Part shown: positions 26,139-35,064 of the stretch, piece by piece
Position numbering within the stretch: position 1 is the stretch's first letter
How the letters are laid out: the number at the start of each line of letters is the position of its first letter
DNA from: Propionibacteriaceae bacterium UBA7704
GTDB taxonomy: Bacteria > Actinomycetota > Actinomycetes > Propionibacteriales > Propionibacteriaceae
Length of the DNA stretch: 64,000 nucleotides
NCBI GenBank assembly: GCA_002482525.1
Contig: DLGC01000017.1
Location: 186,492-250,491 of the forward strand
Direction: 5' to 3'
Notes under the pieces: model-generated
Told to the model about the DNA's origin: nothing
What the model saw: only the letters and a program-made list of their open reading frames with translations
Databases searched by the model: none
Translations under genes and position numbers: made by a program

Positions 26139-27269
26139 TCACTCGGGCTTCAAGAGGGCAACGCACTCCACATGATGAGTCAGCGGAAACAGATCGAAAG
26201 CCTGCACCGCCTCGGTGCGGTAGCCCAGTTCAGCAGCCAACCGCAGGTCGCGTCCGAGCGCGGCTGGATCACAGGCGACATAGGCGACGGCTCGCGGTCG
26301 TCGGGCCAGCACTGCGGTGAGCACCGCCCCACCGGCACCGGTCCGCGGCGGATCCAACACCACCAGATCCAGGACTTGTGGAAGGCGATCGGCCACTGTG
26401 GCCACGTCGCCGGCAAGGAAGCTTCCCTGTGGCACATTGCGCCGGGCCAATTCCACGGCGGTCCGGTCGGCCTCGATGCCCAGCACAGTGACGCCGTGAT
26501 CGGAGAGGGCACCAGCGAAGAGCCCCACACCGCAGTAAAGATCCGCAGCCACCTCGCCAGACCGCGGCCGCAGGCCCTCCAACACCGCATCGGTCAACAC
26601 CTGAGGTGCTGCTACATGCGCCTGCCAGAAACCGTCGGCGGCAACCTCGAAGGGCCTCCCGGAGACGGTCTCACGAACACTCTGAGTCGAACCGGCTGCG
26701 ACGAAGACTGTGCCACTGTCAGCGTCCGCCGCGATCAGCTGGGTGCCTGCCGACCAAGGCGGCGGGGTTGCGATCGACTCCACAGCCAAGCGGCAGCCTT
26801 CCGCTGGCAGGGGCACGATGTCGCCGGACCGATGGGCTCGCAGCCCGGCTCGCCCGCTCTCGTCGTAGTGGTAGCGCATCCGGCTTCGCCAGCCGAAGGG
26901 AGTCGGTGACACCGCTATCACTTCTCCGGTGAACTCCAGGCCCGCCAGATGCTTGAGTTGCTCGGCCACGATCTGGCGTTTGAGTTCACGAACCCGCGAT
27001 ACCTCAAGGTGCTGGAAGTCACAGCCGCCACAGTGTCCCGCCACCGGACATGGTGGAGTCACCCGATACTCCCCGGCGGTTCGCACCGCGATCGTCTCGG
27101 CGCGGGCGTAACGACGATTCACCTCGGTGATCCGGACGTCGACGACCTCTCCGGTGTCGCAGCCGCGCACGAAGATCACCTGGCCGTCGTGACGTGCCAC
27201 AAAATGGCCGCCATGGGCCACCGCTGTGATGTCGATCTCAGTCAGCACATCGCCGACGCTCAAGCTCAT
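26139..27269 (-). CDS. TRAM-domain class I RNA (uracil-5-) methyltransferase
   Basis: This 376-residue protein has an N-terminal TRAM domain (about 5-55, VAHGGHFVARHDGQVIFVRG), an iron-sulfur motif CPVAGHCGGCDFQHL with a fourth candidate cysteine in AEGCRL, the SAM-binding DLYCGVGLFAGAL, the VVLDPPRTGAG catalytic loop and the nucleophile cysteine in AYVACDPAALGRDL. It belongs to the RlmD/TrmA family that makes 5-methyluridine in rRNA or tRNA; the target is not known here. The ATG at 27269 overlaps the stop of the APC gene (ATGA), and this pair is also adjacent in mycobacteria (Rv2689c-Rv2690c). Confidence 0.92.
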   Translation of the reverse strand: MSLSVGDVLTEIDITAVAHGGHFVARHDGQVIFVRGCDTGEVVDVRITEVNRRYARAETIAVRTAGEYRVTPPCPVAGHCGGCDFQHLEVSRVRELKRQIVAEQLKHLAGLEFTGEVIAVSPTPFGWRSRMRYHYDESGRAGLRAHRSGDIVPLPAEGCRLAVESIATPPPWSAGTQLIAADADSGTVFVAAGSTQSVRETVSGRPFEVAADGFWQAHVAAPQVLTDAVLEGLRPRSGEVAADLYCGVGLFAGALSDHGVTVLGIEADRTAVELARRNVPQGSFLAGDVATVADRLPQVLDLVVLDPPRTGAGGAVLTAVLARRPRAVAYVACDPAALGRDLRLAAELGYRTEAVQAFDLFPLTHHVECVALLKPE

Positions 27270-29308
27270 TCCTTGCGTTCCGGATCGATGTAGTCGCCCA
27301 ACCGCACCTGACCGCGACCTGGACGCCGCCAAGCGGCCGCGGTATGGCGTTCAGCGCGATGCTGGGCATACTTCGAGGACGCCAACTGGTAGGGCACCGA
27401 AGTGACCATCACTCCCTGCATGAAGTTCAGGCGAGTACGCACGATCAGGCCGGTCTGGTTGTGCAGCAACTGCTCCCACCAATGGCCCACGATGTACTCA
27501 GGGATGTACACACACACCACGTCGCGCGGATTGTCCGAGCGAATTCCGCGAACGTAGTTGATGAACGGGCCGGTCACCTCCCGATATGGGGAGGCAATCA
27601 CCTTCAGTGCCAGATCCAAGCCCTGCTCGTCCCACTGCTGCACGATCCGTTTGGTCTCGGCGTCGTCGACCGAGACCAACACCGCTTCGATGGTGCTGGC
27701 GCGCGTGGCACGTGCGAAGTTGACCGCCCGCATGGTGGGTTTGTTGATCTCCTGCACCAGGATCACGGCCCGTACCCGGCTGGGCAGCAGTCGGGCATCA
27801 GCCGGTCCCACCGCCGTCTCGACGGCAACCTTGCGATAGTGCTGCTGGATGGCACGCATCAGCAGGAAGACGACGACCATCGCTATCACCGCAAGGTAGG
27901 CCCCGTAGATGAACTTCGAGGCCAGCACGATGATCAGCACAATCCCGGTTCCGGTCAGACCCACCGTATTGATCACGCGGGAGCGCTTCATCTTCGACCG
28001 CAACTTCGGATCCTTCTCGGTCTTCAGGTGGCGGGTCCAGTGTCGAGTCATCCCGAACTGGCTGACCGTGAACGACACGAACACACCCACGACGTAGAGC
28101 TGGATCAATGCGGTCACGTTGGCGTTGAATGCCAGCACCAGTGCGATGGCCGCCCCAGCGAGCACCAGGATGCCGTTGGAGTAGGCCAGTCGGTCGCCGC
28201 GGGTGTGGAGCATGCGCGGCAGGAAGCCGTCGCGAGCCAGGATCGATCCCAACACCGGGAATCCGTTGAAGGCGGTGTTGGCCGCCAGGAACAGGATCAC
28301 CATGGTGGCGGTGATCACGAAGTAGAAGCCGATCGGGAATTGGTCGAAGACCGTATGGCCCAACTGCCCCATCACCGTCTCGTGGGCGACGTCAGCGGGC
28401 ACCCCGTTTTGTTCGAAGTGAGAGTTGCCGTCCGGATCGATCATCTTCAGATCGGTCAGATTCGACAGCCAGATGATGCCGCCGAACATGGTGATCGCCA
28501 CCGCACCCAGCAACGCCAACGTGGTGGCGGCATTGCGGCTCTTCGGCTCACGAAAGGCAGGCACTCCGTTGGAGATCGCCTCCACACCGGTCAGGGCCGC
28601 TGATCCGGAGGAGAACGCCCGTGCCAGCAAGGCCGCCATCGCCAAACCAATGAAAGGTTCGTAGTCCGAGGAACCGACCACCTCATAGGGCGCGGTCGGG
28701 GCACTGAGGTGCTCCCCCAGGCCAAAGATGCGGAACAGACCCCAGGCGATCATGCCCAGCACCGCGATCATGAAGCCATAGGTGGGCACTGCGAAGAAGG
28801 ATCCCGACTCACGCACCCCGCGCAGGTTCATACCCATCAGGATCAGCACCACCACGGCCGCCCACAGCCCCTCATTTCCGGCAAGGAAGGGGATCATGGC
28901 CTTGGCATTCTGAACCCCCGAGGACACCGACACCGCCACGGTCAGCACATAATCGACCAGCAAGGCGCTGGCCACCACCATGCCGGCGGTGGGGCCCAGG
29001 TTCACGGTGGCGACCTCGTAGTCACCACCACCAGAGGGATAGGCGTGCACGGTCTGCCGGTAGGACATGATCACCAAGAACATGACCACGGCCACCGCAA
29101 TCGCGATCTGCCAGGAGAAGGCGAATCCGGCCATGCCTGCCAAGGACAGTGTCAGCAGGATCTCGTCCGGGGCGTACGCAACTGAACTCAATGCGTCCGA
29201 AGCGAAGACCGGCAAGGCGATCCGCTTGGGCAGCAGAGTCTCTCCAAGCTGGGTGCTGGCGAGCTTCCTGCCCACCAGCAACCGCTTCACGAAGTCAGCG
29301 ACGTTCAC
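27266..29308 (-). CDS. APC-superfamily permease, possible potassium or amino-acid transporter
   Basis: This protein of about 680 residues has twelve predicted membrane helices (about residues 40-450), starting with SDALSSVAYAPDEILLTLSLAG, followed by a cytosolic C-terminal domain of about 180 residues (AVILVQEINKPTMRAVNFARA...). It matches the actinobacterial Rv2690c-type permeases, related to KimA/KUP-like K+ importers. The divergent trkA pair supports a role in potassium handling (inference). GTG at 29308 is chosen because AAGG lies about 9 bases upstream; a TTG 7 codons farther up has no ribosome site. It is coupled to the methyltransferase by an ATGA overlap. Confidence 0.85.
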   Translation of the reverse strand: MNVADFVKRLLVGRKLASTQLGETLLPKRIALPVFASDALSSVAYAPDEILLTLSLAGMAGFAFSWQIAIAVAVVMFLVIMSYRQTVHAYPSGGGDYEVATVNLGPTAGMVVASALLVDYVLTVAVSVSSGVQNAKAMIPFLAGNEGLWAAVVVLILMGMNLRGVRESGSFFAVPTYGFMIAVLGMIAWGLFRIFGLGEHLSAPTAPYEVVGSSDYEPFIGLAMAALLARAFSSGSAALTGVEAISNGVPAFREPKSRNAATTLALLGAVAITMFGGIIWLSNLTDLKMIDPDGNSHFEQNGVPADVAHETVMGQLGHTVFDQFPIGFYFVITATMVILFLAANTAFNGFPVLGSILARDGFLPRMLHTRGDRLAYSNGILVLAGAAIALVLAFNANVTALIQLYVVGVFVSFTVSQFGMTRHWTRHLKTEKDPKLRSKMKRSRVINTVGLTGTGIVLIIVLASKFIYGAYLAVIAMVVVFLLMRAIQQHYRKVAVETAVGPADARLLPSRVRAVILVQEINKPTMRAVNFARATRASTIEAVLVSVDDAETKRIVQQWDEQGLDLALKVIASPYREVTGPFINYVRGIRSDNPRDVVCVYIPEYIVGHWWEQLLHNQTGLIVRTRLNFMQGVMVTSVPYQLASSKYAQHRAERHTAAAWRRPGRGQVRLGDYIDPERKE

Positions 29309-29415
29309 GACTGAGAACCTTATGCCCAATCGGGCCGCTGGGTTGGATGATGCGGCATCGCGGGACGCGCCGCGCCACCGGCTGAGGGGAGATCACCCGC
29401 GCGCCATCGGATTGA

Positions 29416-29421
29416 TAGGGT
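29416..29421 (+). promoter_or_regulatory. -10 box upstream of the trkA pair
   Basis: TAGGGT lies 42 bases before the ATG of the first TrkA gene. The transcript would carry a leader of about 35 bases with the GGAGG ribosome site. Confidence 0.45.
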
Positions 29422-29463
29422 CACCATTGTCAGGTCAGTGACGGCGCTTTGGAGGCAACGGCG

Positions 29464-30126
29464 ATGCATATCGTCATCATGGGCTGCGGACGCGTGGGGT
29501 CATCCCTGGCCCGCGCCTTGGAGCGACGCGGCCACTCGGTGGCCGTGATCGATCTTGCTCAGGATTCGTTCCGTCGGCTCGGCCCGGAGTTCCAGGGCAA
29601 GACGGTCAAGGGTGTTGGTTTCGACCGCCAGGTGCTGGTGCGGGCCGGGATCGAACGCGCTGACGGATTCGCTGCGGTCTCCAGCGGCGACAACTCCAAC
29701 ATCTTGGCTGCTCGAGTGGTTCGCGAGACCTTCCAGGTGACCAATGTCGTGGCGCGCATCTACGACCAGGGGCGCGCCGAGGTCTACGAGCGATTGGGCA
29801 TTCCCAGCGTCGCGACGGTGCGCTGGGCGGCTGACCAGGTGTTGCGTCGGCTGCTGCCCTCGGGTTCGGAGCCGCAGTGGCGGGACCCGTCAGGCACGGT
29901 GAGACTCATCGAGGTCCACGTGGACCCGGATTGGGTCGGTACCAAGGTGATTCAGATGGAGTCCGCTGCGCGGTGTCGGATTCCGTTCTTGATGCGCTTC
30001 GGCACTGGCCTGGTGCCCGACGACCGCACTGTGTTCCAGGATGGCGACCTGATCTACGCCGCTGTGACCCACGACCAGGTGAACGATGTCGAGGACACCC
30101 TCGGCGCACCGCCGGTGAAGCACTAG
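29464..30126 (+). CDS. ceoB: TrkA-type K+ channel/transporter regulatory protein (CeoB-like)
   Basis: This 220-residue cytosolic protein has an RCK_N domain with a Rossmann NAD(H) motif GCGRVGSSLARALE at residues 5-18 and an acidic strand end (VIDLAQ), and a C-terminal RCK_C domain from about 135. TrkA proteins gate K+ transporters in response to NAD(H) or c-di-AMP-like ligands. It is the first of two tandem trkA genes, as in mycobacteria (ceoB-ceoC). ATG at 29464 is chosen over the upstream in-frame TTG at 29449 because GGAGG lies between them at proper spacing. Confidence 0.92.
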   Translation: MHIVIMGCGRVGSSLARALERRGHSVAVIDLAQDSFRRLGPEFQGKTVKGVGFDRQVLVRAGIERADGFAAVSSGDNSNILAARVVRETFQVTNVVARIYDQGRAEVYERLGIPSVATVRWAADQVLRRLLPSGSEPQWRDPSGTVRLIEVHVDPDWVGTKVIQMESAARCRIPFLMRFGTGLVPDDRTVFQDGDLIYAAVTHDQVNDVEDTLGAPPVKH

Positions 30127-30138
30127 GAGGACGGGCGG

Positions 30139-30813
30139 ATGCGTGTAGCTATCGCCGGAGCCGGCAACGTTGGGCGCTCGATCGCTCGGGAACTGATCGC
30201 CAGCGGGCATCAGATTCTCCTGATCGACCGCGATCCCAATGCGATCAAGCCCGAGAGCGTCCCGGAGGCCGAGTGGCTGTTGGCCGACGCCTGCGAGGTA
30301 TCGAGCTTGGAGGAAGCCGGCCTGGACACCTGTGATGTCGCCATCGCCGCAACCGGCGATGACAAGGCAAACCTGGTGCATTCACTGTTGGCCAAGACCG
30401 AGTTCGGCGTACCCCGCACCGTTGGTCGGGTCAACCACCCGGCCAATGAGTGGATGTTCGACGATCTGTGGGGCGTCGACGTTTCGGTGTCCACACCACG
30501 GCTGATGTGTGCCCTGGTCGAGGAAGCGGTCACCGTCGGCGACCTGGTGCGACTGTTCAGTTTCCGCGGCGGTCACGCCAATCTGGTGGAGATGACTCTT
30601 CCGGAGGAATCGCCGCGAGTGGGCAGCCGGGTCTCCGACCTCTCACTACCCGGCGATGCAGTGCTGGTGGCCATCATCCGCGATGGAGCCGCCCGGGCAC
30701 CCGAGCGCGACGCTGCACTGGAGGCCGACGACGAGCTTCTCTTCCTCGCACCTTCGGAGTCCGAGCCGGAGTTGGCTCAGTACCTCATGCCGAGGGCGCC
30801 CCGCGACGCCTGA
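30139..30813 (+). CDS. ceoC: TrkA-type K+ regulatory protein (CeoC-like)
   Basis: This 224-residue protein has the same RCK_N/RCK_C layout as its neighbour, with GAGNVGRSIARELI at residues 7-20, LLIDRD at the end of the second strand, and a C-terminal RCK_C (about 140-215). It follows the first gene by 12 bases with AGGAGG in the gap, so the two are co-transcribed and probably act as a hetero-oligomer. No TrkH/TrkG membrane subunit is adjacent; the divergent APC permease is a candidate partner. Confidence 0.92.
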   Translation: MRVAIAGAGNVGRSIARELIASGHQILLIDRDPNAIKPESVPEAEWLLADACEVSSLEEAGLDTCDVAIAATGDDKANLVHSLLAKTEFGVPRTVGRVNHPANEWMFDDLWGVDVSVSTPRLMCALVEEAVTVGDLVRLFSFRGGHANLVEMTLPEESPRVGSRVSDLSLPGDAVLVAIIRDGAARAPERDAALEADDELLFLAPSESEPELAQYLMPRAPRDA

Positions 30814-31182
30814 TCAGTCGGCGATGAGCTCGTAGCGCGGGTTGTACAGCGACCGCTTGCCGTCCACACACGACACCCGCCCGCCCACCAGCATTTCGCG
30901 CCCCGCCAGCACCCCGGGAATCTCGCGCCGTCCCATCCAGATCAGCGTGATCGATCCGGAACCATCGCTGAGCTCGGCTTCAAGCCAGGGCATGCCTTCG
31001 CGCGGCTTCACTGTGAGTTCGGTGATGGTGCCCCGCAACCGGGCCATCTGTCGATCGGTGAGCTCGCCGACCTTGTTGGCGCCCATCTCCTCGGCGGCTC
31101 GCTGACGAGCTTCCGATTCGAGTTCGGCGTTCGAGACGCCCAACTTGCGTAACGCCTGCATGAACGGATTGGCCTTGGCCAT
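30814..31182 (-). CDS. OB-fold nucleic-acid-binding protein (Rv2694c-like)
   Basis: This 122-residue protein has a short helical N-terminus and an OB-fold tRNA_anti-like domain (about 48-115): RLRGTITELTVKPREGMPWLEAELSDGSGSITLIW and REMLVGGRVS. It is the third gene of dut-DUF3710-OB, with a TGATG overlap to DUF3710, the standard actinobacterial order. The function is unknown; nucleic-acid binding is inferred from fold. Its stop lies directly against the stop of ceoC on the other strand, with no spacer. Confidence 0.86.
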   Translation of the reverse strand: MAKANPFMQALRKLGVSNAELESEARQRAAEEMGANKVGELTDRQMARLRGTITELTVKPREGMPWLEAELSDGSGSITLIWMGRREIPGVLAGREMLVGGRVSCVDGKRSLYNPRYELIAD

Positions 31183-31877
31183 CAGCCGACTCCCTCGGGC
31201 AAGGTCATGGTGATGGGTTCCCCCGGTACCCGCGGTTCGCTGCCGCGGCGAACCACCAGATTGCGGAAGAACTCCAGGAACGGTGCAGCCTTGGTCTCAT
31301 CGGCCGGATCCAGCGCCGCAGCACCGAGCAGCGTGCCACGCAGCATCCAGCGGGGACCCTCGGCGTACCAGATCCGGGACACATGGAACAGTCGCTCACG
31401 CTTCGGGCCGGGCTGCGGAATAACGCGTCGCAGCTCCGGGCCGAACGGCCCGATCACTTCCTCGACGGTCCCGTCGGCCTCGGCGGCCTCCTGCGTTGCC
31501 GCGGCGCGGTGCTCGGCAGCCAAGCCGCCACTGGCAGGGGCGGCGAACAAGGCGATTTCCAGGCCGGATTCTGCCCACACTCCGGTCACCGCCAGCACAT
31601 TGCGGGTCGCTTCATCGACCTGAAGCTGCAGGTTGAGACCCTCCCAAGGGGTGAGAATCAGCGTGCCCAGGTCGATGCGCTCGATCTCGTCGCCGGCCAA
31701 TTCCACCTCGCTGAGGTCGAACGGCCCGTCCTCCCGCCAATCGATCCCATCGGTATCGATGTCGTCGCCTTCGGCATCAGCGGCCACGACCTCGCTCAGG
31801 TCGGCGTCAAGGTCGTCGTCGACGCCGATCGCGTCCTGACTCGAACTCTCGCTGCTGCGCTTACGTCCAAACTTCAC
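31182..31877 (-). CDS. DUF3710-family protein
   Basis: This 231-residue acidic protein matches the actinobacterial DUF3710 family (Rv2696c): a charged, variable N-terminus (to about 45), then GPFDLSEV...[29 protein letters not shown], the GPNGPELRR-like [11 protein letters not shown] and [15 protein letters not shown] motifs. Function unknown; it is nearly always with dut. ATG overlaps the dut stop (ATGA at 31874-31877), so the two are coupled. Confidence 0.9.
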   Translation of the reverse strand: MKFGRKRSSESSSQDAIGVDDDLDADLSEVVAADAEGDDIDTDGIDWREDGPFDLSEVELAGDEIERIDLGTLILTPWEGLNLQLQVDEATRNVLAVTGVWAESGLEIALFAAPASGGLAAEHRAAATQEAAEADGTVEEVIGPFGPELRRVIPQPGPKRERLFHVSRIWYAEGPRWMLRGTLLGAAALDPADETKAAPFLEFFRNLVVRRGSEPRVPGEPITMTLPEGVG

Positions 31878-32374
31878 TGGTCTCCCTCAGTTCTCGCCGC
31901 AGGTGCGGCCCATTCGGCGATTCCCCCGGTGGATCCGTAGCCGCCGTCGCCGCGGTCGGTCTCGGATAGCTCGCTGACTTCCACGAAATCCACAGCGGCA
32001 ACCTGCTGCACCACCAACTGCGCAATCAAGTCTCCCCGACTCAACCGAATCGGAGTATGCGTATCGGTGTTCAGCAAGCAAACCTTGATCTCGCCGCGAT
32101 AGCCGGCATCGATCGTGCCCGGGGCGTTCACGATCGTCAGCCCGGTACGGGCGGCAAGGCCCGATCGCGGATGAACGAAACCCGCCCATCCTTCCGGCAG
32201 CGCGAGAGCGATGCCGGTCGGTACTACGCGGCGCTCGCCCGGCTGCAGCACGCAATCGGTCCGGATAGGCAGGTCGGCACCGGCATCACCGGGACGCGCA
32301 TAGCGCGGCATCGGAAGCTCTGGGTCCAACCTGACCAGCTGCACGCTGACCGCTGACGAACTCCGTACAGTCAC
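31874..32374 (-). CDS. dut: dUTP diphosphatase
   Basis: This 166-residue trimeric enzyme hydrolyses dUTP to dUMP and PPi. Conserved motifs are present in order: PGDAGADLP (I), [28 protein letters not shown] (II-III), [11 protein letters not shown] (IV) and the flexible C-terminal [10 protein letters not shown] (V). GTG at 32374 gives the family N-terminus and has a leaderless -10 box. It is the first gene of the dut-DUF3710-OB operon. Confidence 0.97.
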   Translation of the reverse strand: MTVRSSSAVSVQLVRLDPELPMPRYARPGDAGADLPIRTDCVLQPGERRVVPTGIALALPEGWAGFVHPRSGLAARTGLTIVNAPGTIDAGYRGEIKVCLLNTDTHTPIRLSRGDLIAQLVVQQVAAVDFVEVSELSETDRGDGGYGSTGGIAEWAAPAARTEGDQ

Positions 32375-32380
32375 CGTGGC

Positions 32381-32386
32381 AGTCTA
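32381..32386 (-). promoter_or_regulatory. -10 box of a leaderless promoter for dut
   Basis: TAGACT on the minus strand lies 6 bases before the dut GTG at 32374; no ribosome-binding site is present. Confidence 0.58.
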
Positions 32387-32465
32387 GCCACCCTGGCAGC
32401 GGTCGCTGATCGCAGTTCGTTGCCATACCGCTGCCGACTTGGCATGATGCCTGAAGGAGGACTTT

Positions 32466-32759
32466 GTGAACACTTCCCAGCGACTGCTCTGGAACATCTA
32501 CGCGGGTGCGGTGGCCACTGTCGCCACCGTGGTGGCCCAGAAGGCTGTGACTGCCGCCTGGGAGTTGGCCACGGGCGACCAGCCGCCGGAGCCGAATGAC
32601 CCTGACGTGCCGCTGCGGCGCGCGCTGACCTGGGCGATCGCCAGCGGCGTCGGAATTGGGCTGACACAGTTGCTGCTCAACCGATTCGCGGCCAAGCGGT
32701 GGTTTCAGGCCATGGGCGCGAAAGCACCGGCCTTCGGCAAGACCAGAGTGACGATCTGA
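32466..32759 (+). CDS. DUF4235-family small membrane protein
   Basis: This 97-residue protein has two hydrophobic helices (about 9-30 and 52-70) flanking a short polar loop with PPEPNDPDVPLRRAL, the layout of the actinobacterial DUF4235 family. Function unknown. GTG at 32466 follows a strong GAAGGAGG site. It converges tightly on DUF4193 (3-base gap) and is divergent from dut. Confidence 0.82.
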   Translation: MNTSQRLLWNIYAGAVATVATVVAQKAVTAAWELATGDQPPEPNDPDVPLRRALTWAIASGVGIGLTQLLLNRFAAKRWFQAMGAKAPAFGKTRVTI

Positions 32760-32762
32760 GAC

Positions 32763-33059
32763 TCAGCCGGCGCAGTCCACGCAGTAGCTGACGCCTTTCT
32801 TGGTCACCGCAACCTGGCTGCGGTGCTTGACCAAGAAGCACGATCCACAGGTGAACTCATCGGCCTGCCTGGGCAGCACCCGAACGGTGAGTTCTTCGTG
32901 GGACAGATCGGCACCGGGCAGCTCAAAGGCCTCAGCAGCCTCGACCTCGTCCTCATCGACCTTCCCAGAGTTCTTGTCGTTGCGGCGAGTCTTCAGCTCC
33001 TCGATCGAGTCTTCACTCTCCTCGTCGGTCTTACGCGGAGCGTCGTAATCGGTAGCCAT
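32763..33059 (-). CDS. DUF4193-family zinc-ribbon-like protein
   Basis: This 98-residue acidic protein starts MATDYDAPRKTDEESEDSIEELKTR and ends with CGSCFLVKHRSQVA...SYCVDC, two CXXC pairs that probably bind zinc. It matches the DUF4193 family (Rv2699c), conserved across actinobacteria next to dut. Function unknown. ATG at 33059 is used: the open frame extends upstream to 33140, but that segment (Cys- and Tyr-rich) is unlike any family member. Confidence 0.9.
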   Translation of the reverse strand: MATDYDAPRKTDEESEDSIEELKTRRNDKNSGKVDEDEVEAAEAFELPGADLSHEELTVRVLPRQADEFTCGSCFLVKHRSQVAVTKKGVSYCVDCAG

Positions 33060-33202
33060 TGGCGGGGAATTCCATCTGTAGTAGTGCCTGGAGGTGTAAC
33101 GGGCGCAATAGTGCCAGCAATGGATAGCACATCTTGCCACCTGTTGTATTCCCGTTCATGCGATTGGACACCGGAGATCCGGCCCAGCCACCGCCCTGAA
33201 CG

Positions 33203-33224
33203 GGTAACGGGTTGGTAGGTTACC
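33203..33224 (+). promoter_or_regulatory. Likely sepH promoter region with inverted repeat
   Basis: GGTAAC (33203-33208) and GTTACC (33219-33224) form an inverted repeat around a 10-base centre, and TAGGTT (33216-33221) in its right half is a plausible -10 box 28 bases before the sepH ATG. Confidence 0.4.
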
Positions 33225-33249
33225 TGCTAACACCTACGGAGGTGGCATC

Positions 33250-34350
33250 ATGGCTCAGCGGTTCGGAACGAACCACCCATCCGAAATCGGGAGCCCGACG
33301 TCACCCCCTTCAGAGCTGGAGATCCCCATGGAGAGCGCACTCAGCCCACGCGAGATCCAGTCGCGGGTGCGTGCAGGCGACTCGGTGGAGGATGTCGCCC
33401 GCGTCGCAGGCGTGACCGTGGAGTGGGTGGAACCCTATGCCGGCCCGGTGATTGCTGAGCGCGAGTACATTGCCCAGCTCGCCCGCGGGCACCAGGTCCG
33501 TCGCAGTGGCGAGACCGTGCCCCATAGATCCTTGGGCCAGGTCGTGGAAGACCGCCTAGCCTCCCGTGGGGTGGACGTGAAGACCCTCACCTGGGACGCC
33601 TGGCGTCTCGAAGGCCGCCGGTGGCTGGTTCAGGCTCGTTATGAATCCGGCAAGTCACACCGCGAAGCCAACTTCGTCTATGACGCTAGCGGTCGATTCT
33701 CGCTGGCCGACAACGACGAAGCCCTGTGGCTGCTCGGGCTGCACTCCACCTCCCACGGCCCGCAGCCTGGGCGCCGTCGCCGCGAAGACGAATCCGAGCC
33801 CACCGTCGATCTCAATGACGACATTGCGCTGGTCCGGGTGGTGCAGCCTCGAGCCGATGAGCTCCCCGACCTCGACCACACCGACTCCGACAACGACAGC
33901 GATGCCGATGACGCCTACACCGAAGCCGAGTTGGCCGAGGTGAACGGCGTCTATGACATCGTGTCGCCACGGTCGGGTATGGACGTCCTCTACGACATGT
34001 TGTCGGGATTCGATGAAGACTCGGTGCAGATCTATGCCGGTCTGATCCGTGACGGCCAACGAGATGCACCCACCACGTCTTCGGAAGCTGACCCCGAGGA
34101 CCACACCGAGCCGATCGCCGGCCGCAAACGCGCCACGAACACCGAAGCGACCGAGCCAGCATCACCCGAGGACGAACAGCCGCCGCTGGTCGGTGACACC
34201 AACGCTGAGGACAACGCGCCGACGGCGGAAGCCGAAGCTGGCGTCGAAGAGGCACAGCCGGCCCCTGAGCCACCGCGGACGCGCCGTAAACGCGCCCAGG
34301 TGCCCAGTTGGGACGAGATCATGTTCGGCTCGCCCAAGAACCCTTCCTGA
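33250..34350 (+). CDS. sepH: Septation protein SepH, N-terminally shortened
   Basis: This 366-residue protein has the SepH/DUF3071 helix-turn-helix region: ALSPREIQSRVRAGDSVEDVARVAGV, then YAGPVIAEREYIAQLAR and the LTWDAWRLEGRRWLVQARYE and ADNDEALWLLGLH motifs (to about residue 165), and a long acidic disordered tail with a basic KRAQVPSWDEIMFGSPK end. SepH binds FtsZ and promotes its assembly. Family members usually have about 45 residues of beta-rich sequence before LEIxMDSALRPRDIQ; here only 28 unrelated residues precede MESALSP. ATG at 33250 follows CGGAGG, and no in-frame start lies farther upstream. Confidence 0.9.
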   Translation: MAQRFGTNHPSEIGSPTSPPSELEIPMESALSPREIQSRVRAGDSVEDVARVAGVTVEWVEPYAGPVIAEREYIAQLARGHQVRRSGETVPHRSLGQVVEDRLASRGVDVKTLTWDAWRLEGRRWLVQARYESGKSHREANFVYDASGRFSLADNDEALWLLGLHSTSHGPQPGRRRREDESEPTVDLNDDIALVRVVQPRADELPDLDHTDSDNDSDADDAYTEAELAEVNGVYDIVSPRSGMDVLYDMLSGFDEDSVQIYAGLIRDGQRDAPTTSSEADPEDHTEPIAGRKRATNTEATEPASPEDEQPPLVGDTNAEDNAPTAEAEAGVEEAQPAPEPPRTRRKRAQVPSWDEIMFGSPKNPS

Positions 34351-34364
34351 GAGCTGGTGCGCGA

Positions 34365-35009
34365 TCAGGACTCGCCGAAAGGCAGCGGTTCGGGGCTCAA
34401 TGTGACTGCGGCGACCTGAGCGGTCACTCGTCGGCGGTGGTGGCGCCGACACAGCACCTGGTAGGCAACCTCGTGGTGGGAATCGGTATCCCCCACGACC
34501 ACCTGGCTGCCCTCGGTGACCATGGCCCCGCCGACGGTACGGGCATTGTGTGTGGCCGGTTCGCCGCACCAACACCTCGGCCGCACCTGCAGCATCTCCA
34601 TGCGGTCACACAGTTCGACCAGTCGCTGTGAGGCCGGGAACAACTCGGTGCGGAAGTCCGTCAGGATCCCGAAGCAGAAGACGTCGATTTGCAGCTCATC
34701 GGTGATGCGGGCCAGTTGATCGACATGCGCGGGCTCGTAGAACTGCGCTTCATCGCACACCAGGAAGTCCACCCGTCGACCGTTGGTCAGTTCCGTGACC
34801 ACGTAGGTCCAGAAGTCGAACTCGGCGGTGACTTCGAGGGCCTGCCGGGTCAACCCGATTCGAGAGGTGATCGTGGCTTGACCGGACCGGTCCAGCATGG
34901 TGAACAGCCGACCCTCGCGTTTGGCCTGAGTCTCGGTGTAGGCGACTTGGAGTGCCAATGTCGACTTTCCGCAGTCCATGGGACCGGTGAAATAGGTCAG
35001 TTCCGCCAC
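34365..35009 (-). CDS. tdk: Thymidine kinase
   Basis: This 214-residue type II thymidine kinase salvages thymidine to dTMP. Walker A is GPMDCGKST at residues 9-17, the Asp-Glu pair is in FLVCDEAQFYEP, and the lasso and zinc region has CWCGEPATHNARTV. GTG at 35009 follows AGGAG at about 9 bases. It is 55 bases downstream of the phosphodiesterase-like gene on the same strand. Confidence 0.96.
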   Translation of the reverse strand: MAELTYFTGPMDCGKSTLALQVAYTETQAKREGRLFTMLDRSGQATITSRIGLTRQALEVTAEFDFWTYVVTELTNGRRVDFLVCDEAQFYEPAHVDQLARITDELQIDVFCFGILTDFRTELFPASQRLVELCDRMEMLQVRPRCWCGEPATHNARTVGGAMVTEGSQVVVGDTDSHHEVAYQVLCRRHHRRRVTAQVAAVTLSPEPLPFGES

Positions 35010-35064
35010 TGAGTCATCTCCTGTCGTGCCTGCTGCTCTCGTGCCCTGGTGAGTCGCTTCGCCA

